Shown here piece after piece: positions 32,601-41,922 of a stretch of 53,293 nucleotides of DNA. How positions within the stretch are numbered: position 1 is the first letter of the stretch; every line of letters begins with the position of its first letter. Below the pieces are notes generated by a model, which was not told where the DNA came from, did no database searches, and worked only from the letters and a program-made list of their open reading frames with translations. This DNA comes from Syntrophales bacterium (GTDB taxonomy: Bacteria; Desulfobacterota; Syntrophia; Syntrophales; UBA2210): contig JAQULO010000003.1 in the NCBI GenBank assembly GCA_028718565.1, forward strand, positions 19,999 to 73,291. The letters are read 5' to 3'. Made by a program: the position numbers and the translations under genes.

Positions 32601-34281
32601 GGGAACAACGTACACAACGAAAAGGGCTGAAAGAATGAAGGTCAAACTGCTGGTTCTGCTTGTTGTTCCTCTGTTTTTATACATTATGCTGTTGCCCGCC
32701 ATGCCCCTGATGGAACCGGATGAAGCGCGGTACAGCCATATCCCAAGCCTGATGAACAGTACAGGAGACTATGTCACTCCTCGCCTTCATCATGTGGTAT
32801 ACCTTGAAAAGCCTCCTTTGTGTTATTGGGCAACAGCCCTGTCATTCAAGATATTCGGTGAAAACGATTTTTCATCAAGGCTTTTTGTGGGGTTATGCGC
32901 CTGGGGATGTATTATTCTTGTATATTGTATTGGCGTGTTCTTCGCCGATGAAAAGACCGGGGTATACTCAGCAGGGGTCCTGACCACATTCCTGTTTCAT
33001 TTTGCTTTTGGAAGATTAAATATATTGGATATCCCCCTTGCTTTCTTCGTATGCCTCGCTATCTGGGCCGGATATCGGTATATAGAAAAGGGGGGCAGGG
33101 GGCGGGCCTGGATCTATCTCTTCTATTTTGCGAGCGCTCTGGCTTTTCTGACCAAGGGATTGATCGGCATTGTTTTCCCATTCGCGATACTGATTCTCTG
33201 GCTACTCATCTCCCGGAGGTGGCGTTCTGTCTTTATGCTCTTTTCACCTGTAGGGGTTATAATCCTGCTCGCAGTATCATGCCCCTGGATAATACTCGTG
33301 CAAAAGGCGAACGAGGATTTCCTATGGTTCTTTTTCATTCATGAACACCTTCTGAGATATGCAACAGATGCATGTCGCCGAGAGGGCCCCCTCTACTATT
33401 ATGTCCCAATTATTATAGCAGGCACGCTGCCGTGGTGCGCTTTTCTACCCGAGGCCACGACAGGAAACACTAACAAGAAAATGCTCTTTCGGGGGGATAT
33501 TGACTGGCGCTTTCTTCTTACATGGATTGTCTTCATGTTTGCGTTCTTTTCGCTTTCTTCGTCTAAGCTGATACCCTACATGACGCCCCTATTCCTGCCT
33601 CTGGCGATAATCTTCGGATACGTTTTCAGTCTCTACGACGACCGTGGCTCCACGCAACGCTCACGGAGGCTCGTTCTCCTGCCGGTTGTCATCCAGTCCT
33701 GCATTCTTATCATCCTGCTTTTTGTTCCCCTTTTCCTTGCGAGACACACTATTACGGCAAGCGAATGGTTACCCCGTATAGCACTGCCCATTCTGGCGCT
33801 GATCCTGATCGTATTTGTCCCTGGTATCGTTAAAAGGCGATGGGGCAAGGGGTGGTTCCTCTCCATCTACCTGCTCTCCGCACTGTTTATGGCTTCACTG
33901 TTCCCCCCCGCCTCCTATTTTCTGACCCCGTACAAATCGGCGTATCCTGTGTCACAGGCAATCAAGACCATGCTTCCCCCCGGTGAAGAACTGTTTCAAT
34001 ATGGGATTGCACTCTATGGGATCGATTTTTACAGCAAGATACGAACACCGATCGTTGATGATTTCGGAGAATTAAGTTTCGGTATCAAGAGACTCCCTTC
34101 CAATGAAAGATCCCACTATTTCCTGACATCGGAAGACTTCTTCCGGTTATGCAGAGAAAAGGGTGATATATACTGCGTGACGAAATATGAAAGAAGGGTT
34201 GCCAGGCTGAAAGAGGAAATCCCTGAGGTCCAGATTATATGGGACAACGGGGCCTACTTTCTCCTGCGGTTACGATGTTAA
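32590..34281 (+). CDS. arnT: ArnT-like lipid A aminoarabinose transferase (GT39/GT83)
   Basis: 563 residues with about 12 membrane helices. The first periplasmic loop has EPDEARYSHIPSLM near residue 43, whose Asp-Glu pair is catalytic in ArnT and PMT enzymes, then YVTPRLHHVVYLEKPPLCYW. It transfers 4-amino-4-deoxy-L-arabinose from undecaprenyl phosphate to lipid A in the periplasmic leaflet, giving resistance to cationic peptides. The presence of arnB, C, A and D directly downstream makes ArnT much more likely than another GT39 enzyme. ATG 32638 is an alternative start that avoids the overlap. Confidence 0.88.
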   Translation: MMREGTTYTTKRAERMKVKLLVLLVVPLFLYIMLLPAMPLMEPDEARYSHIPSLMNSTGDYVTPRLHHVVYLEKPPLCYWATALSFKIFGENDFSSRLFVGLCAWGCIILVYCIGVFFADEKTGVYSAGVLTTFLFHFAFGRLNILDIPLAFFVCLAIWAGYRYIEKGGRGRAWIYLFYFASALAFLTKGLIGIVFPFAILILWLLISRRWRSVFMLFSPVGVIILLAVSCPWIILVQKANEDFLWFFFIHEHLLRYATDACRREGPLYYYVPIIIAGTLPWCAFLPEATTGNTNKKMLFRGDIDWRFLLTWIVFMFAFFSLSSSKLIPYMTPLFLPLAIIFGYVFSLYDDRGSTQRSRRLVLLPVVIQSCILIILLFVPLFLARHTITASEWLPRIALPILALILIVFVPGIVKRRWGKGWFLSIYLLSALFMASLFPPASYFLTPYKSAYPVSQAIKTMLPPGEELFQYGIALYGIDFYSKIRTPIVDDFGELSFGIKRLPSNERSHYFLTSEDFFRLCREKGDIYCVTKYERRVARLKEEIPEVQIIWDNGAYFLLRLRC

Positions 34282-34301
34282 TTCTGTAGAGGTTACAACA
34301 T

Positions 34302-35453
34302 ATGAACATACGAGAAGATTTTCTCCCCTTGAGCAGGCCGTCAATTGGGGAAGAAGAGGTGCGCGCCGTTGTCGCGTGCCTTAAATCAGGGTGGATAACA
34401 ACGGGGCCTGTCTGTAGGGAATTCGAGGATAGATTCCGAGAGCTTACGGGAGCATCTCACGCGATATCCTTAAGTTCGGGAACGGCCGGGATGCACCTTA
34501 TGATGCTCGCCCTGGGGCTCAAAGAGGGGGATGAAGTCATAACACCCTCCTTGACCTTTGCCTCCACCATCAATATGATTACCCTGTGCGGCGCACGCCC
34601 CGTCTTTGTCGATATTCACTACGACTCCCTCAATATAAATGCGGATCTGATCGAAGAGGCGATCACCGAGAGGACAAGGGCTGTCATCCCGGTCCATTTT
34701 GCGGGTGCCCCCGCCGACATGGACAAGATCATGGATGTTGCGGGAAGACATGATCTTGCCGTAATTGAGGACGCCGCACACGCATTGGGTACCGCCTATA
34801 GGGGCATACATGCCGGTGGATTTGGACAGAGCGCCGTCTTTTCCTTCCACCCCCTGAAAAATATCACGACCGGAGAAGGGGGCATGATAACGCTCAGTGA
34901 TGATCAGGTCGAAAGACGCGTGCGACTTCTCAGGTTTCACGGAATCGAGCGGGATGCGTGGAAGAGATACGGTAAGGGGGGAACCCCCGAATATGATATC
35001 AGCGAACCCGGCTTCAAATACAACCTGACGGACATCCAGGCAGCCATGGGATTGGTTCAGCTTGCCCGACTGGAAAAGCTCAACGAACGCAGGAGAAAAT
35101 TGGCCGCTCTCTACACAGAGGGCCTCATCGATCTGGAGGGTATCGATATCCCAGGTATTCCCCCATACCCGCACGTTCACTCGTGGCATCTTTTCGTCGT
35201 CAAGGTAACGGGAATGGCCAGGGAGGCGTTTATGAAAAAACTGGCGGATTACAATATCGGGTACGGTATCCACTTCCCCGCGTGCCACCGACTCGGATAT
35301 ATCGAAAAAAGCTACGGAATCATGGAGGACAACTTGCGGGAAACCGTACGGGTAGGCGATAGGATTGTATCCCTCCCTCTTTTTCCTGATATGAAGGACA
35401 GCGATGTCCTCTACGTCTGCGAGGCGGTCAAGGAGATCGTGAGTAATGGATAA
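34302..35453 (+). CDS. arnB: UDP-4-amino-4-deoxy-L-arabinose aminotransferase (DegT family)
   Basis: 383 residues. PLP-enzyme features are SLSSGTAGMHLMMLAL near 57, EDAAHALGT (Asp157 contacts the PLP ring nitrogen) and SFHPLKNITTGEGG with Schiff-base Lys186. It converts the UDP-4-keto-pentose made by the ArnA decarboxylase to UDP-aminoarabinose using glutamate. The gene overlaps arnC by 8 bases. The context is decisive, since DegT aminotransferases are otherwise hard to tell apart. Confidence 0.9.
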   Translation: MNIREDFLPLSRPSIGEEEVRAVVACLKSGWITTGPVCREFEDRFRELTGASHAISLSSGTAGMHLMMLALGLKEGDEVITPSLTFASTINMITLCGARPVFVDIHYDSLNINADLIEEAITERTRAVIPVHFAGAPADMDKIMDVAGRHDLAVIEDAAHALGTAYRGIHAGGFGQSAVFSFHPLKNITTGEGGMITLSDDQVERRVRLLRFHGIERDAWKRYGKGGTPEYDISEPGFKYNLTDIQAAMGLVQLARLEKLNERRRKLAALYTEGLIDLEGIDIPGIPPYPHVHSWHLFVVKVTGMAREAFMKKLADYNIGYGIHFPACHRLGYIEKSYGIMEDNLRETVRVGDRIVSLPLFPDMKDSDVLYVCEAVKEIVSNG

Positions 35454-36402
35454 TACAATGATTTCTGTGGTAATTCCCGTGTACAATGAGGATGCAAATA
35501 TCTCTCATCTTATGGAGCGTCTCAGGCCCGTCATGGAGGGAATGAACAAAAGATATGAGATTATCCTGGTGGATGATGGGAGTAGCGACAGGAGTCTTGC
35601 CCTCATGAAGGGGTTTACGACACACCCCGAGGTACGGGTCGTGGAACTTACAAAAAACTACGGACAGCATGCCGCCATCTTTTCGGGGTTCTCCATTGCC
35701 ATGGGGGATATTATAGTAACCATGGATGCCGACCTCCAGAACCCCCCCGAAGAAATCCCCAATCTCGTAAGGGTTATGGAGGAGGGGGGATATGATGTCG
35801 TCGGAACCATACGAAAAGAAAGGAAGGACTCCATCTTCAGGACTCTTCCTTCCAGAATCGTAAACAGCTTTGCGAGAAAGATGACGGGGATTCGCATGAC
35901 CGACTGGGGGTGCATGCTGAGGGCCTATCGACGGAACATCGTGAAGCACATGTCGGACTGTCGCGAACAATCCACCTTCATCCCCGCCCTGGCGGTATAT
36001 TTTGCCAAACGGGTTACGGAGATTGAGGTAAAACACGAGCAGCGATATGCGGGGACATCACACTACTCGCTGAGGAAACTCATTAACCTCCAGTTTGATC
36101 TCGTGTCATCCTTTTCCGATTTCCCCCTGAAGCTGATTATGTATGCCGGCCTTGGAATGGCCTTTCTTGGCATCTCGTTGGGTGCCATCATCGGAATCTC
36201 CCGGCTTGTGTACGGTGCCGCCTGGGCGGCCGAGGGTGTCTTTACCCTCTTTGCCGCCCTGTTCGCTTTTATCGGTTTTCAGTTTTTCGCCCTCGGCGTC
36301 ATGGGTGAATATATAGGCCGCATATATAAAGAGGTCCGGAGGAGACCGGAGTACGTCATCGACAGGGTCCACTCCTCTGACAGCGAGGGAGATGCCCGAT
36401 GA
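35446..36402 (+). CDS. arnC: ArnC-like undecaprenyl-phosphate aminoarabinose glycosyltransferase (GT2)
   Basis: 318 residues. The cytosolic GT2 domain opens ISVVIPVYNEDANI, with VDDGSSDRS near 46 and the metal-binding VTMDADLQNPPEE near 90. Two C-terminal membrane helices (about 225-285) anchor it to the inner membrane. It links formylated aminoarabinose to undecaprenyl phosphate. It overlaps arnB upstream and the formyltransferase downstream by 4 bases. Confidence 0.9.
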   Translation: MDNTMISVVIPVYNEDANISHLMERLRPVMEGMNKRYEIILVDDGSSDRSLALMKGFTTHPEVRVVELTKNYGQHAAIFSGFSIAMGDIIVTMDADLQNPPEEIPNLVRVMEEGGYDVVGTIRKERKDSIFRTLPSRIVNSFARKMTGIRMTDWGCMLRAYRRNIVKHMSDCREQSTFIPALAVYFAKRVTEIEVKHEQRYAGTSHYSLRKLINLQFDLVSSFSDFPLKLIMYAGLGMAFLGISLGAIIGISRLVYGAAWAAEGVFTLFAALFAFIGFQFFALGVMGEYIGRIYKEVRRRPEYVIDRVHSSDSEGDAR

Positions 36403-37322
36403 AGGTGGTTGCATTTGCCTACCACAACATGGGCATTGTCGGCCTTGAGGCCCTGAGGGGGGAAGGGTTCGACATACGGACGGTCATTTCCCATGATGAC
36501 GACCCCGGAGAGAACTGCTGGTTTGGCTCGGTTGTACAGTGGGCGAAAGAAAACGGGATACCGGTACGCTGCCCGGCGGATGTTAATTCGCCCGAGTGGA
36601 TTAAAAAGATACGAGATATATCGCCGGACATTCTCTTTTCCTTTTACTACCGCAATCTCTTGAGCAACGCTATCCTGTCCATCCCCCCGGCAGGTGCGTA
36701 CAATCTGCACGGTTCTCTCCTCCCGGCCTATCGGGGGAGGTGCCCTGCGAACTGGGTCCTCGTCAATGGTGAAACAAAGACGGGGGTTACCCTGCATCAC
36801 ATGGTGAGGGCGGCGGATGCGGGGGACATCGTGGGACAAAGGGAAATAACAATAGGGGCGGATGACACCGCCCTGACCCTGTATGCAAAGCTTTGCGGGG
36901 GCGCAAAGGAGCTTCTCGAAGAACTCCTGCCCCTAATAAAGAAAGGCACGGCGCCGCGCATCCCCCAAGATCTGAAAGCGGGCAGCTATTTCGGCGGCAG
37001 AAAACCGGAAGACGGAAAAATAGACTGGCATTGGCCCACATCGAGGATATATAACCTCATACGGGCCGTTACCGATCCCTACCCCGGGGCCTTTACCTTT
37101 CTTCCCGGAGGGGAGAAGATGCTCATCTGGTGGGGAAAACCGGGGCGGCAGGAAAACACGCGCATTGGGGAGGGCGAAGTGGAGATAGAAGACGGGACGG
37201 TCTTTGTGGGGAGTGGTGACGGCAGGGTACACCTTATGGATATCCAGATTGCGGAAACCAGGATAAAAGGGAACGCGATATTTGACTACTTTAAGGGAAA
37301 GAGGGGAATGATTCTGAAATGA
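36399..37322 (+). CDS. arnA: UDP-aminoarabinose formyltransferase (ArnA N-terminal half as separate gene)
   Basis: 307 residues. The folate-dependent formyltransferase fold is seen in FAYHNMGIVGLEAL at the start, NLHGSLLPAYRGRCPANW (catalytic Asn and His) near 102 and RAADAGDIVGQ (catalytic Asp) near 138. It formylates UDP-aminoarabinose so that ArnC can use it. In enterobacteria this domain is fused to the decarboxylase in one 660-residue ArnA; here the two are separate genes overlapping by 4 bases. Confidence 0.9.
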   Translation: MKVVAFAYHNMGIVGLEALRGEGFDIRTVISHDDDPGENCWFGSVVQWAKENGIPVRCPADVNSPEWIKKIRDISPDILFSFYYRNLLSNAILSIPPAGAYNLHGSLLPAYRGRCPANWVLVNGETKTGVTLHHMVRAADAGDIVGQREITIGADDTALTLYAKLCGGAKELLEELLPLIKKGTAPRIPQDLKAGSYFGGRKPEDGKIDWHWPTSRIYNLIRAVTDPYPGAFTFLPGGEKMLIWWGKPGRQENTRIGEGEVEIEDGTVFVGSGDGRVHLMDIQIAETRIKGNAIFDYFKGKRGMILK

Positions 37323-38341
37323 AGATCTTAATATTCGGTGTTAACGGTTTTATCGGGCATCACCTGACAAACAGAATACTGGGCACGACCGACTGGTCCG
37401 TCTATGGTATGGACCTCGGTGTCGATAGACTGAGCACATCGCTGGATAATCCCCGTTTTCACTTCCTGGAAGGTGATATCTCCATAAACAAGGAGTGGAT
37501 AGAGTACCATATCAAGAAATGCGACGCCATCCTGCCCCTGGTGGCCATAGCCACGCCAAAGAGTTATGTTGAAAACCCGGTCGGGGTCTTCAATCTGGAC
37601 TTTGAGATGAACCTCAACATCATAAAACAATGTGTCAAATATCACAAACGGGTCCTCTTCCCTTCCACGTCTGAGGTGTATGGAGCCTCCACCGATCCGG
37701 AATTCAAGGAGGATGAAACCTTCCTTGTCGTAGGACCCATACAGAAAGAACGCTGGATTTATTCATGCTGCAAACAGCTTCTCGATCGCGTTATTTACGC
37801 CCACGGCACCAGAGGCGACCTGGAGTTTACCCTCTTCAGACCTTTCAACTGGGTCGGCCCGCGCTTGGATTCACTGGATACTGCGAAGGAAGGAAGTTCC
37901 AGAGTCGTCACCCAGTTTATCGCGGAGCTTCTCATGAAACATCCCCTGTCTCTTGTGGACGGAGGCGGCCAGAAGAGGTGTTTTACCTATGTTGACGACG
38001 GTATAGACGCCCTTATGAAGATCCTGGAGAATAAAGACGACTGCTGCAAGAATCAGATCATCAATATCGGCAATCCCCATAATGAATGTTCCGTAAAAGA
38101 ACTTGCCTGTATACTGAAAAAGATCTTTATGGAACACCCTGACCATAAAAGCGACCCGGTTTACTCCGAGATTGTCGAGGTGTCCGCCGGTTCCTTCTAC
38201 GGGAAGGGATACCAGGACATCTATACCAGAAAACCCAGCATTGAAAAGGCACAAAAGCTCCTGGGCTGGACTCCCGCGACCGGGTTGGAAGAATCGCTCA
38301 GAAAGACGCTCTATGCCTTTCTGGAGGAAAATGAACGGTAA
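37319..38341 (+). CDS. arnA: UDP-glucuronate decarboxylase (ArnA C-terminal half as separate gene)
   Basis: 340 residues, an extended short-chain dehydrogenase. The NAD loop is IFGVNGFIGHHL at residue 4, PSTSEVYGAS near 120 carries the catalytic Thr/Ser, and WIYSCCKQLLDRV near 145 has the Tyr-x3-Lys pair. It oxidatively decarboxylates UDP-glucuronate to the UDP-4-keto-pentose. The UDP-glucose dehydrogenase that supplies the substrate (ugd) is not in the window. The end overlaps arnD by 11 bases. Confidence 0.92.
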   Translation: MKILIFGVNGFIGHHLTNRILGTTDWSVYGMDLGVDRLSTSLDNPRFHFLEGDISINKEWIEYHIKKCDAILPLVAIATPKSYVENPVGVFNLDFEMNLNIIKQCVKYHKRVLFPSTSEVYGASTDPEFKEDETFLVVGPIQKERWIYSCCKQLLDRVIYAHGTRGDLEFTLFRPFNWVGPRLDSLDTAKEGSSRVVTQFIAELLMKHPLSLVDGGGQKRCFTYVDDGIDALMKILENKDDCCKNQIINIGNPHNECSVKELACILKKIFMEHPDHKSDPVYSEIVEVSAGSFYGKGYQDIYTRKPSIEKAQKLLGWTPATGLEESLRKTLYAFLEENER

Positions 38342-39218
38342 GCCCATCCATCAGGGAAAAGAAAATATCCTGGGACTGAAGATCGATGTTGACACCTATG
38401 TCGGCATGAAGCAGGGTGTCCCCCGCCTGCTTGCCACCCTCTCGCGTTTTGGGGTGAAGGGGACATTTTTCCTCAGCATGGGGCCTGATTCTTCTGGGCG
38501 TGCGATTCTGCAGCTTATTAAAAATCCTCGGTTTCTGAGGAAGATGATGAAGACCAACGCCGGACGGTTGTACGGCATACGGACCGCCCTGTATGGGACA
38601 ATCCTCCCATCTCCCATGATAGCGCTTTCATTTCCGAAACTTGTGCAGAGTATACTATCCGAGGGGCACGAAGTGGAATTTCACGCATGGGATCATCGAA
38701 GATGGCAGGATGATCTGTTTACACATTCCTCGGCATGGATCGAAGAGTGGTTTCAAAAAGGGGTGAGCGCGTACACACGACTGGTCGGCGACAAGCCATC
38801 CTCATTCGGGGCACCCGGCTGGCTGATAGATGACAGAGCACTGGAAATAGCGGGCAGATACGGCTTTTCATATCTTAGTTGTACGCGCGCGCAGGAACCT
38901 TTTATACATGAGGGTCCCGGCCTGATGGAGATACCGTCAGATCTTCCCTGTCTTGAAGAGATCGGTGTCGATACGTTTGTTGCAACCATACGGAGCATCC
39001 TCAATGACGGAGGAATCCACGTACTTCCCGTGCATGCCGAGGCGGAAGGGGGAATATGGAACGAACAATTCACACAACTATTGGAAGGAATTGCCGGTAC
39101 CGGCTGCCGCATAGTCCCCCTTTCGGCCGTAGGGGACCTTCTGCACCCTGAATTACTTCCGGTGAGAAAATACGAGATGACACTCCTGCCGGGACGTGCG
39201 TCTCTGTGTGCGGTATAA
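38331..39218 (+). CDS. arnD: ArnD-like 4-deoxy-4-formamidoarabinose-phosphoundecaprenol deformylase
   Basis: 295 residues from ATG 38331, which has GGAGG four bases upstream, inside the previous gene. It has a polysaccharide deacetylase (NodB) fold: LKIDVDTYVGM (metal Asp), VEFHAWDHRRWQDD (metal His), SSFGAPGWLIDD and LPVHAEAEGG (His). These match ArnD well. It removes the formyl group from the lipid-linked sugar before flipping. It is the last arn gene; a 12-bp palindrome follows at 39226. Confidence 0.9.
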   Translation: MNGKPIHQGKENILGLKIDVDTYVGMKQGVPRLLATLSRFGVKGTFFLSMGPDSSGRAILQLIKNPRFLRKMMKTNAGRLYGIRTALYGTILPSPMIALSFPKLVQSILSEGHEVEFHAWDHRRWQDDLFTHSSAWIEEWFQKGVSAYTRLVGDKPSSFGAPGWLIDDRALEIAGRYGFSYLSCTRAQEPFIHEGPGLMEIPSDLPCLEEIGVDTFVATIRSILNDGGIHVLPVHAEAEGGIWNEQFTQLLEGIAGTGCRIVPLSAVGDLLHPELLPVRKYEMTLLPGRASLCAV

Positions 39219-39601
39219 TGCTATTGAGGCGCGCCTCTCCCCTCTGCACGGTAAGCACTTCGTCTCATCCATCTGAGAGCATCCCCTTCAATGACTGCTA
39301 GATACTCTCCTTATCATCCACAACCGGTACCGGTTATGTGACACAGTCTCCAAGCGGTGGGGAATATAACCCTTTCCAGACGTATAATGCTCCTTTTTGC
39401 AGCTGTGTAATCCTTTACTGAGTGCGAATCATACTACGCACCAAACCACACTGGGTGTCCCGGTAGCGGGACGGCGTTATGGCTGGTATGCCCATATATT
39501 GTGCGGCATTTCAAGCTGTTGGGCTGAGCTCCCGTGGCCACGGGTCAAGCTGGCATGTAATGTGCGTAGCTGCGAGGGGCGGACCAAGAAGGGGTACAGG
39601 C
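39219..39601. other. Palindrome-rich leader between arnD and the FAS-like operon
   Basis: No gene is seen in these 383 bases. It holds four inverted repeats: GAGGCGCGCCTC (39226-39237), AACCGGTACCGGTT (39322-39335, perfect), GTCCCG-GTAG-CGGGAC (39457-39472) and CCCGTGGCCACGGG (39531-39544, perfect). A TATAAT box at 39383 lacks a matching -35. The 39322 palindrome is a good candidate operator and the later ones lie in the presumed leader RNA. None of the riboswitch classes I know is recognisable. Confidence 0.55.
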
Positions 39602-40576
39602 ATGGTAATGGATGATCGGCGGGGAGCAGTTGTTTTTCCGGGACAGGGGTCTCAGCGTCCCGGTATGGGGAAAGACTTTCATGACACGATCCCGGTGAGC
39701 AGGGACACCTATAATGAGGCCTCGGAAGCTTTGGGGTGGGATGTGTCCGCAATGTGTTTTGGGCAGGACGAGCGACTGAATTTGACCGAATACGCCCAAC
39801 CCTGTATACTAGCTACCGAGATTGCCATGTTTCGCGGGCTACAGCTTCTGTATGGCTTTGACCCCAAGTATTTCGGAGGTCACAGCCTGGGAGAATATAC
39901 GGCTCTGGTTACCGCGGGGGTTCTGCCCTTTTCCGACGGACTTAAAATTGTTCATGCGCGGGGTCGTCTCATGCAGGAGGCAACGCCCGTAGGGATGGGT
40001 GGGATGGCAGCCGTGATAGCGGCGGATGGCCTTGACGTTAATGTTGTCCTGCGTGCGCTGGAGGGACTGCAGGTTGATCTGGCGAACAACAATTCCGCCG
40101 ATCAGGTGGTCATAAGTGGTGAGTCAAGCGCGATACCAGAAGCGGAAAAGAGGATCAGGGCGTCTATCGGCGACAATCCCGCTTTTCGTTTTATACCCCT
40201 GAATGTCAGCGCTCCCTTCCACAGCCGTTTCATGAGTGTCATAAAGGAACGCTTCAAGGGGGTGTTGCGTCAGATCGAAACAAAATTAGAGCCCGGCAAT
40301 GCAGGGCGGGTGACGTCAAATTTCACCGGCCTTTTTCATTCGGACAACAGCATTGAAATTATTGATCGAATGGTTTCCCAACTGAGCAATACGGTGCAGT
40401 GGAGAAAAAACATGGAGACCCTTGCCGCTGTGGAGGACTCCATCTTTGAGGTAGGCCCCGGCCGTCCCCTTAGAGGATTTTTCAAGACCATGAATCTGGA
40501 GTGCCAGTCTATTACGACATTCTCGGGAGCGCAAAAGGTATTTGAAAGGGCCAGTGTACCACAGAAGCGGTTGTGA
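39602..40576 (+). CDS. fabD: Malonyl-CoA:ACP transacylase (FabD-like)
   Basis: About 324 residues from ATG 39602, chosen because AAGGGG is 7 bases upstream; ATG 39608 is possible. VFPGQGSQ is at 11-18, the nucleophile Ser95 in GHSLGEY, the malonyl-binding Arg in ARGRLMQEA near 120, and the catalytic His in APFHSRF near 203. It loads malonyl units on the acyl carrier protein. As the first gene of a ten-gene operon with its own carrier, it probably serves this pathway rather than housekeeping lipid synthesis. Confidence 0.92.
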   Translation: MVMDDRRGAVVFPGQGSQRPGMGKDFHDTIPVSRDTYNEASEALGWDVSAMCFGQDERLNLTEYAQPCILATEIAMFRGLQLLYGFDPKYFGGHSLGEYTALVTAGVLPFSDGLKIVHARGRLMQEATPVGMGGMAAVIAADGLDVNVVLRALEGLQVDLANNNSADQVVISGESSAIPEAEKRIRASIGDNPAFRFIPLNVSAPFHSRFMSVIKERFKGVLRQIETKLEPGNAGRVTSNFTGLFHSDNSIEIIDRMVSQLSNTVQWRKNMETLAAVEDSIFEVGPGRPLRGFFKTMNLECQSITTFSGAQKVFERASVPQKRL

Positions 40577-40719
40577 CGCCCGGCAGGTAATCCCTTAGGC
40601 CCTCGCTTCCTGACACCTTGTAGCAGAATCAGTGTGCTTACGACTGCGGGGATCGTTCTCATCAGGGAGCGGATGGACGCCTGATGAGGCCCCCCATATT
40701 TCAGGAGAATATATACAAC

Positions 40720-41919
40720 ATGGATTTTAATCTCACCGATGACCAGCAGGTATATGTAGAGACAGTCCGAAAGTTTGTAAGAAATGAGATAACACCTGAC
40801 GTTATAAACCTGGAACGGGAGCATGCCTTTCCATTCGATATCATCAGAAAGGCGTGGGAGATCGGCCTGCTGAATCTCTCCATTCCTCAATCGGTGAAGG
40901 AATTCGAGGTGGATATCGTTTCGTCGGCATTGATTGTCAGGGAACTGTCCTATGGTGATACCGGCATTTCCACATCGGCGATGTGCAATGATCTGGCAAA
41001 CGTTGTGATTACGCAGAATGGAACGGAAGAGCAGAAACAGGCCTTTCTCAAACCCTTTGTCGAGGCCCCCATCATTTCGGCCTTTTGTCTGACCGAACCC
41101 GGCGCGGGCTCCGATAATTCCGCTATGACGACATTCATCAGAAAGGGAGAAGACGGAAGGTACATCCTCAACGGGGAGAAGTGTTTCATCACCAATGCTT
41201 CGTATGCGTCACAGTTTACCGTTTTCTGCAAGGCCGGAAGCCCCGGCGGTCTTATGATGGCCTGTGTCATTGTCCCGTACAGCGCCCTGCGTGATGCGGA
41301 TATCGTCATGCAGCAATCTGGGGGGAGGGAGATCACCCTGCGGGGAGGCGGCAGGATCATAACGGGGAAACCCGAGGACAAGCTTGGGCAACGCCTGTCA
41401 AATACGGCGACGGTAACCTTTGAGGATGTCGTTCTTGAGGATCATCAGATCATCGGGAACAGGAGGCTCGGGTTCAAATATGCCGTCGATGTACTCGATT
41501 ATGCGAGGCCCATGGTGGCGGCGATCGGCGTCGGCCTTGCGAAGAGAGCCCTTGATGTGACGCTGGAATACACGAAGGAACGCAAACAATTCGGGCAGAG
41601 GATCTGCGATCTCCCGGTAGCGCGGGATACGCTGGTTGAGATGTGGAAGCGGGTTGAACTGGCGGATCTGGCCCTGATGAAGGCGGCGGTCAAGGTTCAG
41701 GAACAGGCCGCCGACAGAGGCATATACGCCTCCCTGGCGAAAAATGTTGCGGCCGAGGCGGCTCTCTTCTGTACCAAGGAGGGGCTCCATCTGCACGGTG
41801 GTTACGGCTTCATGTCGGAGTATGAGATCTCGAAACTGGCGCGGGATGCCCATATCATCGACATATATGAAGGGGTCAGAGAGGTTCAGGATATGATAAT
41901 AGGACGGGAGCTCGTATAG
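40720..41919 (+). CDS. Acyl-CoA dehydrogenase-family flavoenzyme in the FAS-like operon
   Basis: 399 residues from ATG 40720. FAD and substrate segments include FCLTEPGAGSDNSAMTTFI near 125 and CFITNASYASQFTVF near 157, and the catalytic base is Glu384 in IYEGVREVQ. A Gly/Arg-rich stretch around 205-222 (REITLRGGGRIITGK) before EDKLGQRLS makes this loop longer than in SCAD/MCAD. It is placed between fabD and a KAS III gene with only 3 bases to the latter. It may act on carrier-bound acyl chains, either desaturating them or, run backward with ETF, reducing the enoyl intermediate. The substrate is unproven. Confidence 0.88.
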   Translation: MDFNLTDDQQVYVETVRKFVRNEITPDVINLEREHAFPFDIIRKAWEIGLLNLSIPQSVKEFEVDIVSSALIVRELSYGDTGISTSAMCNDLANVVITQNGTEEQKQAFLKPFVEAPIISAFCLTEPGAGSDNSAMTTFIRKGEDGRYILNGEKCFITNASYASQFTVFCKAGSPGGLMMACVIVPYSALRDADIVMQQSGGREITLRGGGRIITGKPEDKLGQRLSNTATVTFEDVVLEDHQIIGNRRLGFKYAVDVLDYARPMVAAIGVGLAKRALDVTLEYTKERKQFGQRICDLPVARDTLVEMWKRVELADLALMKAAVKVQEQAADRGIYASLAKNVAAEAALFCTKEGLHLHGGYGFMSEYEISKLARDAHIIDIYEGVREVQDMIIGRELV

Positions 41920-41922
41920 AAT

